A stretch of DNA of 64,000 bases from CAZSDU01 sp963662525 (GTDB lineage Bacteria > Bacteroidota > Bacteroidia > Bacteroidales > FEN-979): the NCBI GenBank assembly GCA_963662525.1, contig OY759717.1, positions 1,302,001 through 1,366,000 of the forward strand. Reading direction: 5' to 3'. Below, piece by piece: positions 41,749 to 50,005 of the stretch (positions are counted from its first letter, which is position 1; every line of letters begins with the position of its first letter). The position numbers were made by a program, and so were the translations under genes. Under the pieces are notes generated by a model that saw nothing but the letters and a program-made list of their open reading frames with translations, searched no databases and was not told the DNA's origin.

Positions 41749-43221
41749 TTATTTTTCCAGTTCATAGACGTACCAGAAATGGGTTCGCTCTATCCAATGA
41801 TTGAAATTAAAATGCTTAATCCAATCCGGAAAGGAACAATAAATTAATTTTCGGTTTAATTTTAAACCTTCTATTTCCGGATTGGTTCTCATTACAAGCA
41901 AACTCTTGCTGCCTGGAACTATTTTTACCTGGGAAACAGAATCAACTCTTACAATTTTCAGGTTGTTCCTTTTATAAAAATGAATATCCAATGCCCGGCG
42001 GTAAGGATCTTCTTTGATAAAATAAAGCGTCGTCTTACCCGGATAATCCCGGTAAATGGTCTGAAACAGCTTATTCTCATTATCCACAGGCGTGACTATA
42101 ATGATCAGCAGCATGATCAGGTTGGCCCACCAGAAAATTTTTACTGTATATTTTACAGTCTTGTTGCCCAACAGACCCGGTATCCATTTCTGCCTGACTA
42201 AGTCAATTGCCTGGATAATGATAATCGGTAAAAATCCAAGAATCGGAAAAATAAACCGCATTTCCTTATGCCCGATCATAAAATGAATCAGTAAGAAAGG
42301 GAATAAGGTCCAGGTTAAAATATCCTTTCTTCTGAAAACGAAAAACAAGATTAATGCGGCAATATAAACCAAACTGAACGGGGGGATCCCTTCCCAAAAA
42401 GTGCTTGTAACGTAAAAATACCAAGGCTGAATGCCAAATCCTGATACTTTATCCAGCAAGAGATTCTCCCGGAAATAATTCCAGGCTGTCACCGTCCATT
42501 CACCATAAAACCATCGGTCCAGCAATAAACCCAGCGCAAATACCAGGAATATTCCTGATCCTACAATTACCATTCGCAAAAAAGTTTCCCTTTTTATAAT
42601 GAAAAGCCATAATCCCAATCCAAAGATCAACATTCCCGTCTGGTAACGAAACAGGAAGGACAAGCCCAGTAACAATCCCGTCAGGAAATAATCCCGCCAG
42701 AAAAATTTCGGCCTTTTATTCTGAAGATATGCAAAGGCCATTAAAAAAACACTTCCCGACCAGGTTTCAGAGGTGAACCTGATTCCTATAAAAAACAAGA
42801 ACCAAAGAAAAAAGGACAGGAATAAAAACCATTTCTGAAGAATATTGTTTTCAATTTTCTTCTCATAAACATGATAGATCATCCACATCCCAAGGAAAGA
42901 AATACCGGCTGTGAGTAATCTCAGGATAAATGCAACAAAAAAAGGATCCGGCGTCCCGAACAAACTAAAAAAGCGATATACAAGAATTACGATGAGTGGC
43001 TGTATAACAGGACGCATCTGATGATGAAATTCCCATGGAAGGTTCACTTTTTCTGTAAGATGCAGTTTTAAACCCGCAAATTCGATGATTTGAAAATGTT
43101 CGTCCGGATGCAGGTATCCGACAGAGAAAAAAGCAGCGACCACTAGGATTAGTCCGCTCAGGAAATATACCTTTCTTCTTTCCATATAATGCAGAAAAGA
43201 AACAAAGATAAAAGGGTTCAT
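41749..43221 (-). CDS. GT22-family membrane mannosyltransferase-like protein
   Basis: A 490-aa polytopic protein with about ten membrane helices. The early GYLHPDEHFQIIEF contains the DE motif of GT-C glycosyltransferases, and HKEMRFIFPILGFLP is the late motif typical of family GT22 (ALG9/PIG-B-like alpha-mannosyltransferases using lipid-linked donors). The real start may be the second methionine (MERRKVYFLSG, about 43185). It probably adds sugar to a lipid-linked glycan or envelope glycolipid; there are no other glycosylation genes nearby to name the acceptor. The region between it and the next gene is AT-rich. Confidence 0.85.
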   Translation of the reverse strand: MNPFIFVSFLHYMERRKVYFLSGLILVVAAFFSVGYLHPDEHFQIIEFAGLKLHLTEKVNLPWEFHHQMRPVIQPLIVILVYRFFSLFGTPDPFFVAFILRLLTAGISFLGMWMIYHVYEKKIENNILQKWFLFLSFFLWFLFFIGIRFTSETWSGSVFLMAFAYLQNKRPKFFWRDYFLTGLLLGLSFLFRYQTGMLIFGLGLWLFIIKRETFLRMVIVGSGIFLVFALGLLLDRWFYGEWTVTAWNYFRENLLLDKVSGFGIQPWYFYVTSTFWEGIPPFSLVYIAALILFFVFRRKDILTWTLFPFLLIHFMIGHKEMRFIFPILGFLPIIIIQAIDLVRQKWIPGLLGNKTVKYTVKIFWWANLIMLLIIIVTPVDNENKLFQTIYRDYPGKTTLYFIKEDPYRRALDIHFYKRNNLKIVRVDSVSQVKIVPGSKSLLVMRTNPEIEGLKLNRKLIYCSFPDWIKHFNFNHWIERTHFWYVYELEK

Positions 43222-43318
43222 GGAAAAACCATGAGTAAAATTGAAAATGTTTTTTTTAATAAAAAACCATTAAACAACAAAATACAGTAATAAATAGTAT
43301 AATACAACAATATTGTAT

Positions 43319-43326
43319 TATATTTG
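43319..43326 (+). promoter_or_regulatory. Candidate -7 promoter element for the 43347 gene
   Basis: TATATTTG matches TAnnTTTG, 20 bases before the ATG at 43347, at the end of a very AT-rich stretch. No -33 TTTG is seen. Confidence 0.45.
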
Positions 43327-43346
43327 TCCGATAAAAATAAAACACC

Positions 43347-44132
43347 ATGAAAAAGTTAAACGGAATCAGGGAAGTCTTTCAGATTTTCCAGAATAAGGAA
43401 TCCTTCTTCAATGAGATCAACACCAGGCAATCCAACCGCCTGATCATTAACCAGATTATCATGATCTGTATTTTTGCTTTTCTTTACGGTGTGGTCATGG
43501 GCAGTTATCATAGCCTGGTTCAGTCTGTGGCAGCCGGAATAAAGATCATTGTCCTTTTTCTCTCAGCCATGATTATCTGTTTTCCTTCATTTTTCATCAT
43601 CCAGCAGGTTTTGGGTTCGAAAATGAGTGTAAGGCAAATGATCATCATTGTCCTTAGTGGATTGGTTCTTACCTCAGCAATTGCCATTTCTTTTGCTCCC
43701 ATTGTCATTGTATTCCAGATCACCGGAGGAAATTATCATTTTTTACAGCTTCTGCATGTAGCCATCTTCATTTTTGCAGGTATTTTCGGTATGCGGCTGA
43801 TGATCGATGCCTTAAAATATGCCTGTGAAAATAAAGACATCTATCCCAAGGTTGGCGTAATCGTTTTCAGGATATGGATCATCATCCTTGTTTTTGTAGG
43901 AATCCAGCTAGCCTGGAATCTCCGTCCATTCCTGTGTGAGAAAACAGAAACGTTTAAAATTTTCAGGAAATATGAAGGCAACTTCTATACTGCCATTGTG
44001 TATTCTGTCGAACAACTGGCATCAAAGAAAGAGGATCAGAAACAGGAGAAAAGCAATCAGGCTTCTAAGGCCGATTCAACCATTAACCTGGGTTATGACA
44101 CCGCAACGGTTCTGAAAATGTTAAAGAAATGA
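43347..44132 (+). CDS. Hypothetical membrane protein, 261 aa
   Basis: Five or so membrane helices lie between residues about 30 and 200 (for example QIIMICIFAFLYGVVMG, IIVLFLSAMIICFPSFF, MIIIVLSGLVLTSAIAIS and IWIIILVFVGIQLAWNL), followed by a charged cytoplasmic tail of about 60 residues (EQLASKKEDQKQEKSNQ). The helix pattern recalls Yip1-like proteins, but I would not assign it. The stop codon overlaps the start of the small helix-turn-helix gene by 4 bases (ATGA), so the two are translationally coupled and may work together, perhaps as a membrane-linked regulator. Confidence 0.75.
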   Translation: MKKLNGIREVFQIFQNKESFFNEINTRQSNRLIINQIIMICIFAFLYGVVMGSYHSLVQSVAAGIKIIVLFLSAMIICFPSFFIIQQVLGSKMSVRQMIIIVLSGLVLTSAIAISFAPIVIVFQITGGNYHFLQLLHVAIFIFAGIFGMRLMIDALKYACENKDIYPKVGVIVFRIWIIILVFVGIQLAWNLRPFLCEKTETFKIFRKYEGNFYTAIVYSVEQLASKKEDQKQEKSNQASKADSTINLGYDTATVLKMLKK

Positions 44133-44329
44133 ATATGGAAGATATCATGACCCTGGAGGAAGTATCAAATTATTTAAAACTGAAACCTCAGACGATCTAT
44201 ACCTGGGCCCAAAGCGGAAAGATCCCGGCTGCCAAGCTCGGGAAAGAGTGGAGGTTCAGAAAATCGATGATTGACAAATGGTTCAATCAGCATATTGACG
44301 AGAAATTTTCGAAATACCTGGAGGAATAA
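44129..44329 (+). CDS. Small excisionase-type (MerR-like) helix-turn-helix protein
   Basis: A 66-aa protein: MEDIMTLEEVSNYLKLKP followed by QTIYTWAQSGKIPAAKLGKEWRFRKSMIDKWF is the classic winged-helix 'helix-turn-helix, excisionase family' DNA-binding unit, nearly the whole protein. It overlaps the membrane protein gene by 4 bases and is followed by a terminator at 44351. There is no integrase or other phage gene nearby, so it is more likely a small regulator than a true excisionase. Its target is unknown. Confidence 0.85.
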   Translation: MNMEDIMTLEEVSNYLKLKPQTIYTWAQSGKIPAAKLGKEWRFRKSMIDKWFNQHIDEKFSKYLEE

Positions 44330-44350
44330 CTTACCTAATCCCGGAAAAAC

Positions 44351-44390
44351 AAAAACCCTGAAACGCTTAGGGATCAGGGTTTTTTCTTTT
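44351..44390 (+). terminator. Intrinsic terminator after the helix-turn-helix gene
   Basis: AAAAACCCTGA (44351-44361) pairs with TCAGGGTTTTT (44374-44384), a stem of about 11 bp, with a T-rich tail (TTTTTTCTTTT). On the minus strand the same hairpin follows the tRNA-Phe gene and could terminate it too. Confidence 0.8.
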
Positions 44391-44398
44391 AACTGAGG

Positions 44399-44471
<73 letters not shown>

Positions 44472-44520
44472 TTCTTTGAATAAGGGACGGCAAAATTACG
44501 AAGTTTTTTGAAAAAACCAA

Positions 44521-44528
44521 TACCTTTG
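44521..44528 (+). promoter_or_regulatory. Candidate -7 promoter element upstream of coaX
   Basis: TACCTTTG, the most frequent form of the Bacteroidota -7 box, lies 126 bases before coaX, with a repeat element (44611-44652) between them. A TTTTTTG run lies 11 bases upstream, closer than the usual 19-base spacing. Confidence 0.4.
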
Positions 44529-44610
44529 TCCTTATTTACGGTTTTAGATTTCAGATTGACGATTGTAAGGATTTACCGTATCACCCCAACCATCAATAAT
44601 GAATTGAAAT

Positions 44611-44652
44611 CGTAAATCCTGCCTGCCGGTAGGCGGGCGTAAATCGTAAATC
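44611..44652. repeat. Dispersed palindromic element flanked by CGTAAATC words
   Basis: CGTAAATC, then CCTGCCTGCCGGTAGGCGGG (a near-perfect hairpin), then CGTAAATCGTAAATC ending just before the coaX ATG. The core CCTGCCTGCCGG is shared with ssnA and the XDH gene, and the flanking words recur at 24741-24757 and 58772-58818. Confidence 0.75.
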
Positions 44653-44653
44653 A

Positions 44654-45388
44654 ATGTATCTGATTCTGGATTTAGGCAATACCAATAAAAAGCTAGCCAT
44701 ATTTCAGCATGAACGCCTCCTGGATGTAAAGTTGTTTCCATCCATTTCACTGAAGATCGTCAGGGATTTTATCCATGACCACCCGGGGATCAGTCATTGT
44801 ATTATCTCTTCTGTTGTACCTTTTCCGGTTTCTATCCGGAAATTTTTATCAAAGAAATTTTACTTTATCGAGCTCGATGAAAATACAAATCTCCCTTTAA
44901 TCAATAAATACACGACAGGGAAAACCCTGGGAATGGACAGGATTGCTGCGGCTGTAGCGGCCAATCATATATTTCCCCATCAGAATTTATTGGTTGTAAA
45001 TGCAGGCAGCTGCATTACTTACGATTTTGTGAACGCACAGAACGAGTATCAGGGAGGCGCCATATCTCCGGGGATTTCAATGCGATTCCGGGCCTTGCAT
45101 ACTTTTACCGGAAAACTCCCGTTAATTTCTATTAAGGAAAAGAAAAACCTTATCGGAAATAGTACAGAAGCATCTATTATTTCCGGAGTATTGAATGGAT
45201 CAATGGTTGAAATTGAGGGAATTGCCAGTCTTTATCAGAAAAAATTCCCGGATTTAAAGATCATCCTAAGTGGGGGTGATCTCAAATATTTTGATAAACG
45301 GCTAAAAATTAGCATCTTTGCATTCCCAAATATCGTCATACACGGACTCTGTCAAATTCTTGAATTTAATGTCAATAAAGCCAAATAG
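44654..45388 (+). CDS. coaX: Type III pantothenate kinase
   Basis: A 244-aa CoaX protein of the ASKHA fold that phosphorylates pantothenate with ATP in the first step of coenzyme A synthesis. Motifs: LILDLGNTNKKLA (phosphate-1), GKTLGMDRIAAAVAAN (pantothenate and dimer contact), VVNAGSCITYDFV, and GGAISPGISMRFRALHTFTGKLP. The ATG at 44654 directly follows the dispersed repeat. It overlaps the outer-membrane protein gene by 20 bases, the usual Bacteroidota coaX-barrel-lptC-ppiD arrangement. Nothing appears missing. Confidence 0.95.
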   Translation: MYLILDLGNTNKKLAIFQHERLLDVKLFPSISLKIVRDFIHDHPGISHCIISSVVPFPVSIRKFLSKKFYFIELDENTNLPLINKYTTGKTLGMDRIAAAVAANHIFPHQNLLVVNAGSCITYDFVNAQNEYQGGAISPGISMRFRALHTFTGKLPLISIKEKKNLIGNSTEASIISGVLNGSMVEIEGIASLYQKKFPDLKIILSGGDLKYFDKRLKISIFAFPNIVIHGLCQILEFNVNKAK

Positions 45389-46655
45389 CCTGCGACTTCC
45401 AATTTTGTTACTGTTTCTGTTTATCAGTTCTTCCTTGTTCTCACAGATAAGAATTGCTTCTCCATATTCCCGTTTTGGTATTGGCGATTTAAGTGATAAC
45501 AATAATGCATGGAACCTTTCCATGGGTCAGACCAGTTACTCCTTCAGTTCCCCTTATCACATCAATTACTCCAATCCGGCATCATACATGGCTTTTGATT
45601 CATCCTCTTTCGTCTTTGAAGGGGGATTCAATATTGATATGGTTAAACTGAGTTCCAATTACCAGACTGCCAACCGGAATTATGCATCTCTTGGGTACCT
45701 TTTATTCGGTATGCCTGTTACAAAATGGTGGCATACCACCCTTGGACTTGTCCCTTTCAGCGATGTCGGCTATAGTGTTGCAAACTATGAAGTTTATAAT
45801 GGTATTGGCTCGGTACTCCGTATCTATTCAGGGAGCGGAGGCATCAACCGTTTCTTCTGGGGAAATGCCTTCCGTATTGTGAAAAACCTTTCTATTGGTG
45901 TTAATGCTTCCTACCTTTTCGGAAGTATGGACAGGCAGGCCATGGTGTTATTTCCCGATTCGGCTTATTCCATGAATTTCAAAGTAGACAATTACGTGAT
46001 CATGAATGACCTGTATTTCAATTTTGGAATACAGTATAAGGCTAAACTTAAAAATGACCTCTTCCTGAATCTGGGAGCAGTTTATGCCAATACATCCCGC
46101 ATGAGTGCCAAAACCAATATGCTCGCACAATCTTTCCTGCTCAACTCCAGCGATTCAGAAATCATTAAAGATACCATTGCCATGGCCGAAGGCTATAAAG
46201 GAAATATCGTTATTCCAACCATGTTCGGAGGAGGTTTATCTATCGAAAAAACAGATAAATTCCTCGTGGGCGCTGATTTCCGCTGGCAAAACTGGAAAAA
46301 ATTCTCTGCTTTCGACATGAGCGATTCCCTGGTTGACAGCTGGCAAATCAGCGTTGGCGCTGAATTCCTCCCAAATGCAAACAATTATACAAATTACCTC
46401 AGCCGCGTTCGATACCGCATTGGTTTCTTTTACGACAACAGCTACCTGAAGCTCAGGGGTAAAACCCTTAGCGAATATGCCATCTCCATCGGATTCGGAC
46501 TCCCACTCCGTGGGATGAAAACAGCGTTGAATATAGGTGCTCAGTTGGGGACCAGGGGGACTACTCAGTCGGATCTTATCCGCGAGAGCTACATCAAGCT
46601 GGTTATTGGTTTTTCAATCTATGAGCGCTGGTTTGTCAAACGAAAGTATTATTAG
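45369..46655 (+). CDS. Outer-membrane beta-barrel protein
   Basis: A 428-aa protein with signal peptide MSIKPNSLRLPILLLFLF... ending SLFSQ, then RIASPYSRFGIGDLSDNNN, a conserved motif of Bacteroidota barrels that lie next to coaX. The rest is alternating aromatic strands of an OmpP1/FadL-like barrel. I prefer the ATG at 45369, which overlaps coaX by 20 bases, over the start at 45318, because the signal peptide begins there. By context (next to lptC) it may serve lipid or LPS traffic, but the family function is not established. Stop is 2 bases before the lptC start. Confidence 0.85.
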   Translation: MSIKPNSLRLPILLLFLFISSSLFSQIRIASPYSRFGIGDLSDNNNAWNLSMGQTSYSFSSPYHINYSNPASYMAFDSSSFVFEGGFNIDMVKLSSNYQTANRNYASLGYLLFGMPVTKWWHTTLGLVPFSDVGYSVANYEVYNGIGSVLRIYSGSGGINRFFWGNAFRIVKNLSIGVNASYLFGSMDRQAMVLFPDSAYSMNFKVDNYVIMNDLYFNFGIQYKAKLKNDLFLNLGAVYANTSRMSAKTNMLAQSFLLNSSDSEIIKDTIAMAEGYKGNIVIPTMFGGGLSIEKTDKFLVGADFRWQNWKKFSAFDMSDSLVDSWQISVGAEFLPNANNYTNYLSRVRYRIGFFYDNSYLKLRGKTLSEYAISIGFGLPLRGMKTALNIGAQLGTRGTTQSDLIRESYIKLVIGFSIYERWFVKRKYY

Positions 46656-46657
46656 CC

Positions 46658-47224
46658 TTGAAATTATTTTCTTTCCGGTTTCTGATTCTGTCTGCCTGCA
46701 CATTTCTGCTCCTTAACATTGCTGCCTGTTCGCATAAGCAGGATTTTATCGCAGCCATAAATCCGAAGGAAAATGATCCCATGATGACCGCCAGAATTAT
46801 CGATGTCGTTTTCAGTGATTCCGGACACCTTCAGGCACGGCTGACCAGCCCCTGGCTTAAACGATATTCAGGAGAAAAATCCTACCTGGAATTTCCCATA
46901 GGATTTAAAGTCTATATCTACGACTCCATCAAACAAGTATCTTCAACAATCACAGGAAATTACGGAAAGCGCGATGAATTAAAACGAACGATGGAAGCTA
47001 CCGGAAATGTGATCGTGCGCAATGAGAAAGAAAATAAACAACTGAATACGGAACACCTTATCTGGGATGAAATCAGACACTCTATATGGTCTGATGTCAA
47101 GGTAAAAATTACAACTCCAGATAAAGTTCTTTTCGGGGATGGCATGGAATCAAACGAGTCGTTTACCCGTTACCTGATAAAAAACCCAAGCGGGCAGATG
47201 ACAGTAAAGAAAGACACTTTGTAG
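46658..47224 (+). CDS. lptC: LPS export ABC transporter periplasmic protein LptC
   Basis: A 188-aa lipoprotein-type LptC with signal and lipobox (LLNIAAC; Cys about residue 24) after a TTG start at 46658. The jelly-roll region contains ARIIDVVFSDSGHLQARLTSP, a strand typical of Bacteroidota LptC, and later IVRNEKENKQLNTEHLIWDE and VKVKITTPDKVLFGDGMESN. It forms part of the bridge that carries LPS from the inner-membrane LptBFG complex toward LptA/D. The TTG start is 2 bases after the barrel gene stop, so translational coupling is likely. Overlapping its stop codon is the -33 box of the ppiD promoter. Confidence 0.88.
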   Translation: MKLFSFRFLILSACTFLLLNIAACSHKQDFIAAINPKENDPMMTARIIDVVFSDSGHLQARLTSPWLKRYSGEKSYLEFPIGFKVYIYDSIKQVSSTITGNYGKRDELKRTMEATGNVIVRNEKENKQLNTEHLIWDEIRHSIWSDVKVKITTPDKVLFGDGMESNESFTRYLIKNPSGQMTVKKDTL

Positions 47225-47248
47225 TTTCATGAATTATCCCTACTTTTG
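47218..47248 (+). promoter_or_regulatory. Promoter of ppiD
   Basis: TTTG (47218-47221), 19 bases of spacer, TACTTTTG (47241-47248): an ideal match to the Bacteroidota sigma-ABfr consensus. The -33 box overlaps the end of lptC. The ATG of ppiD follows 29 bases downstream, so ppiD can be transcribed apart from the coaX-lptC operon. Confidence 0.75.
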
Positions 47249-47277
47249 CACCCTGTTTTAAAATAAAATCTTGTAGA

Positions 47278-49392
47278 ATGGCGATTATTGGAAAAATCAG
47301 AAAGCACTCAGGACTTGCTGTCATTATTATTGGTGTAGCTATTGCTGCCTTTGTAATCGGGGACTTTGGAAAGAAACAGGCCAAAGGAACGAATAACATC
47401 GGATCTGTAAACGGCGAGCAAATCCCATACGTAGAGTTCAGCAAAAAAGTCGACGAGACCATTGAGGCTCAGAAACAAAATTCAGGTAACGACAAAGTCA
47501 CGGATCAGGAAACATTTGCTATCCGTGAAAGCACCTGGGATTTATTGGTCAAACAAATCCTGATGGGTGATGAATTTGAACAACTCGGACTGACTGTATC
47601 TCCTGAAGAATTGTTTGACCAGGTACAAGGCAAACAACCACATCGCTATATCCTGCAATATTTCAAGGATCCCAAAACGGGACAATATGACCCCGCTTTG
47701 GTCATCAATTACCTGAAGAATCTCGACAAAATGGAACCCAAAGCCAGGGATCAATGGTTATTATTTGAAAAAGCCATTAAAGATGACCGGCTGGAGACCA
47801 AATTCAATAATCTTCTATCCAAGGCCTATTATCAACCCAAGGCATTTCTTCAAAAAACATATGCCCAACAGGCTAAATCTCTTAAAGTCCGTTTTGTATC
47901 TCCTTCTGTCTTTGCCATTTCCGATAGTCTCGTTAAACTGACTGATGCAGATTATCAAAAATTTTATGATAAGAATAAAGGTTTCTTTTTTAACGATGAG
48001 GCCTATCGCGACCTTGATTATATCCTTTTCGAAGTGATTCCTTCCACTGCTGACCGTAAAAAAACAGCTGAAGACGTTGCCTTGTTATTTAAAGATTTCC
48101 TGGGAGCAACGGATGTGGTGAATTTTACCAATGCCAATTCTGACAATAAATACGATAGTAATTACCTGAAAAAAGGCAGCCTTCCCGGCAAACTTGATTC
48201 TCTCATGTTCAACTCAACACCAGGAACCATTGTCGCTCCATTTGAGTTCAATAATACCTGGTATATGGGAAAATTAATCGCCATACAGGAACGCCCCGAT
48301 TCCATGAGCGGTTCACAAATCCTTGTCTCTTATTCCGGACTTGGAAATGAAGAAATCAAACGGACGAAGGAACAAGCTAAAATCAAGGCAGATAGTCTCC
48401 TGGTCATCTTAAAGAAAAACCCGGAACAATTTGCCAACCTGGCAAAAATTGTATCCGATTATCCTTCTGCCAAAGAAGATGGGGGTGATCTGAAATGGTT
48501 TACCGATGGCAATCCGAATTTCGAACCATTTTTTAAATCCGGAATGGAAATGAAGCCAAAGGATATTAAAATACTGGAAACAAGAATCGGATATACTATT
48601 TTCCAGCTTACCAATAAAACCAAACCGGTTAAAAAAGTTAAAACTGCTGTTCTTGCCCGTGCCATAGAGCCAAGTAACCAGACCTATCAGGACACTTATA
48701 TGCAGGCAAGCGCATTTGCAGGCCAGAATAAAACTCCTGAAACGTTCGAAAAATCTGCGATCAAAGCAGGCCTTCAAAAAAAGCAGGCTTCTAATGTCAA
48801 AGAAATGGATTATTATGTAATGGGTTTACCTACTGCCAGAGAAATGGTAAGATGGGCTTATACGGAAAATACTAAAGTTGGTGACGTTTCACCGGTTTTC
48901 GACCTTTCAGGAAAATATGCCGTGGCCGTCCTGAAAAAAATCTCCGTTAAAGGTCAGCAACCCCTGGAAGCTGTGAAATTGAATATAGAACCTGCCGTAA
49001 AAAATTACAGGAAAGTTGAACTTCTCGCCGAAAATATGAAAAAGGATGCCGGCACTAAAGATCTTTACGCTCTGGCTGCGAAATATAACGCCAAAGTTGA
49101 CACTACGGTTCTTACATTTACAGGATTTGGCCGTTCGGCCCTGGGCAGAGAGCCTATCGTGCTGGGACAAATATTCACGCTTAAAAAAGGAGAATTTTAC
49201 GGCCCGCTTTTGGGAAATTTTGGTGCTTATTACTTGATTATCGATGAAATCAGTGAAGCTCCTGCAAAGGATGACTTCACTTATGAAAACATGCAGTTGC
49301 AGCAGGCGTTCAGCAATAGAGTCAGCAGTTCAACTTACACTTACCTGAAGAAAATTGCCAAGATAGAAGATAACCGGATTAAATTCTTTTAA
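47278..49392 (+). CDS. ppiD: Periplasmic peptidyl-prolyl isomerase / chaperone (PpiD/SurA type)
   Basis: A 704-aa protein with one N-terminal membrane anchor (about residues 14-32, LAVIIIGVAIAAFVIGD), a SurA-like N-domain (VNGEQIPYVEFSKKVDETI, LLVKQILMGDEFEQLGLTVS) and a parvulin rotamase domain at about 340-445 (SGSQILVSYSG, AKIVSDYPSAKEDGGDLKWF, ETRIGYTIFQLTNK). A second, degenerate rotamase region follows. It assists folding of exported and outer-membrane proteins. It is driven by its own strong promoter and follows lptC by 53 bases. Confidence 0.93.
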   Translation: MAIIGKIRKHSGLAVIIIGVAIAAFVIGDFGKKQAKGTNNIGSVNGEQIPYVEFSKKVDETIEAQKQNSGNDKVTDQETFAIRESTWDLLVKQILMGDEFEQLGLTVSPEELFDQVQGKQPHRYILQYFKDPKTGQYDPALVINYLKNLDKMEPKARDQWLLFEKAIKDDRLETKFNNLLSKAYYQPKAFLQKTYAQQAKSLKVRFVSPSVFAISDSLVKLTDADYQKFYDKNKGFFFNDEAYRDLDYILFEVIPSTADRKKTAEDVALLFKDFLGATDVVNFTNANSDNKYDSNYLKKGSLPGKLDSLMFNSTPGTIVAPFEFNNTWYMGKLIAIQERPDSMSGSQILVSYSGLGNEEIKRTKEQAKIKADSLLVILKKNPEQFANLAKIVSDYPSAKEDGGDLKWFTDGNPNFEPFFKSGMEMKPKDIKILETRIGYTIFQLTNKTKPVKKVKTAVLARAIEPSNQTYQDTYMQASAFAGQNKTPETFEKSAIKAGLQKKQASNVKEMDYYVMGLPTAREMVRWAYTENTKVGDVSPVFDLSGKYAVAVLKKISVKGQQPLEAVKLNIEPAVKNYRKVELLAENMKKDAGTKDLYALAAKYNAKVDTTVLTFTGFGRSALGREPIVLGQIFTLKKGEFYGPLLGNFGAYYLIIDEISEAPAKDDFTYENMQLQQAFSNRVSSSTYTYLKKIAKIEDNRIKFF

Positions 49393-49404
49393 TCCCCTTC
49401 CAGC

Positions 49405-49743
49405 CTAGCGCAAGGTATCTTTAATTACGATTTCTTTAAGTTGTGATGCCCACTCTTTGCGGCTTTCCGTGTAAGCACGGAAATATATCGCATAGGTTCC
49501 AGGCTTTGTATAAGTATGAAGGGGATCTTTGAGTGTCGATGTTGAGTCATCCCCGAACCTCCACTCCCAGGAAAATGAATTTACAGCCTGATTAGTGAAT
49601 ATAACTGTGCAGGGAATTTTGAACTGATTATTACCCGCATAAATAAAATCAGCGGAAGGGACAGGTTCATTTTTATAACAACCGGTTCCAGAGAGAATGA
49701 TAAAAATAAAAACATAGGATAAATTCCGGATTTTCATAGACAA
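49405..49743 (-). CDS. PKD-domain lipoprotein
   Basis: A 112-aa protein with a lipobox signal (FIFIILSGTGC) and a single PKD (polycystic kidney disease) fold: PSADFIYAGNNQFKIPCTVIF, SFSWEWRFGDDSTSTLKDP and HTYTKPGTYAIYFRA. Such domains mediate surface or protein interactions and are frequent in Bacteroidota lipoproteins. The start could also be the third residue (MKIRNL). It lies 16 bases after atpC on the same strand, which makes cotranscription possible but functionally unexplained. No other domain is present. Confidence 0.85.
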   Translation of the reverse strand: MSMKIRNLSYVFIFIILSGTGCYKNEPVPSADFIYAGNNQFKIPCTVIFTNQAVNSFSWEWRFGDDSTSTLKDPLHTYTKPGTYAIYFRAYTESRKEWASQLKEIVIKDTLR

Positions 49744-49759
49744 TCGTTACCATTGCTTC

Positions 49760-50002
49760 TTATTCCGCCAGAATAAGTACTTTATTGTTCAGCACTTCGA
49801 TTACTCCCCCTTTGATGTCGATAAAATGTTCTTCTTTTTCACCACTATTCAAGAGTTTAATCCTGCCTTTACGAAGAACGGAGATCAGGGGAGCATGGTT
49901 AGTCAGGACTTCAAACGAACCATCGATCCCGGGAAGTTGAACGAGATGAACAGTATCGCCGGTGAAAAGTACGGCATCCGGGCTTATAATTTCAACTTTC
50001 AT
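49760..50002 (-). CDS. atpC: ATP synthase F1 epsilon subunit
   Basis: An 80-aa short form: EIISPDAVLFTGDTVHLVQLP, then GSFEVLTNHAPLISVLRKGRI and GGVIEVLNNKVLILAE, the N-terminal beta-sandwich of epsilon. The C-terminal helical hairpin that regulates the E. coli enzyme is absent, as is usual in many Bacteroidota, where epsilon is about 80 residues. Its start follows the atpD stop by 3 bases, forming an atpDC operon. The other ATP synthase genes are elsewhere in the genome. Confidence 0.93.
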   Translation of the reverse strand: MKVEIISPDAVLFTGDTVHLVQLPGIDGSFEVLTNHAPLISVLRKGRIKLLNSGEKEEHFIDIKGGVIEVLNNKVLILAE

Positions 50003-50005
50003 TTG

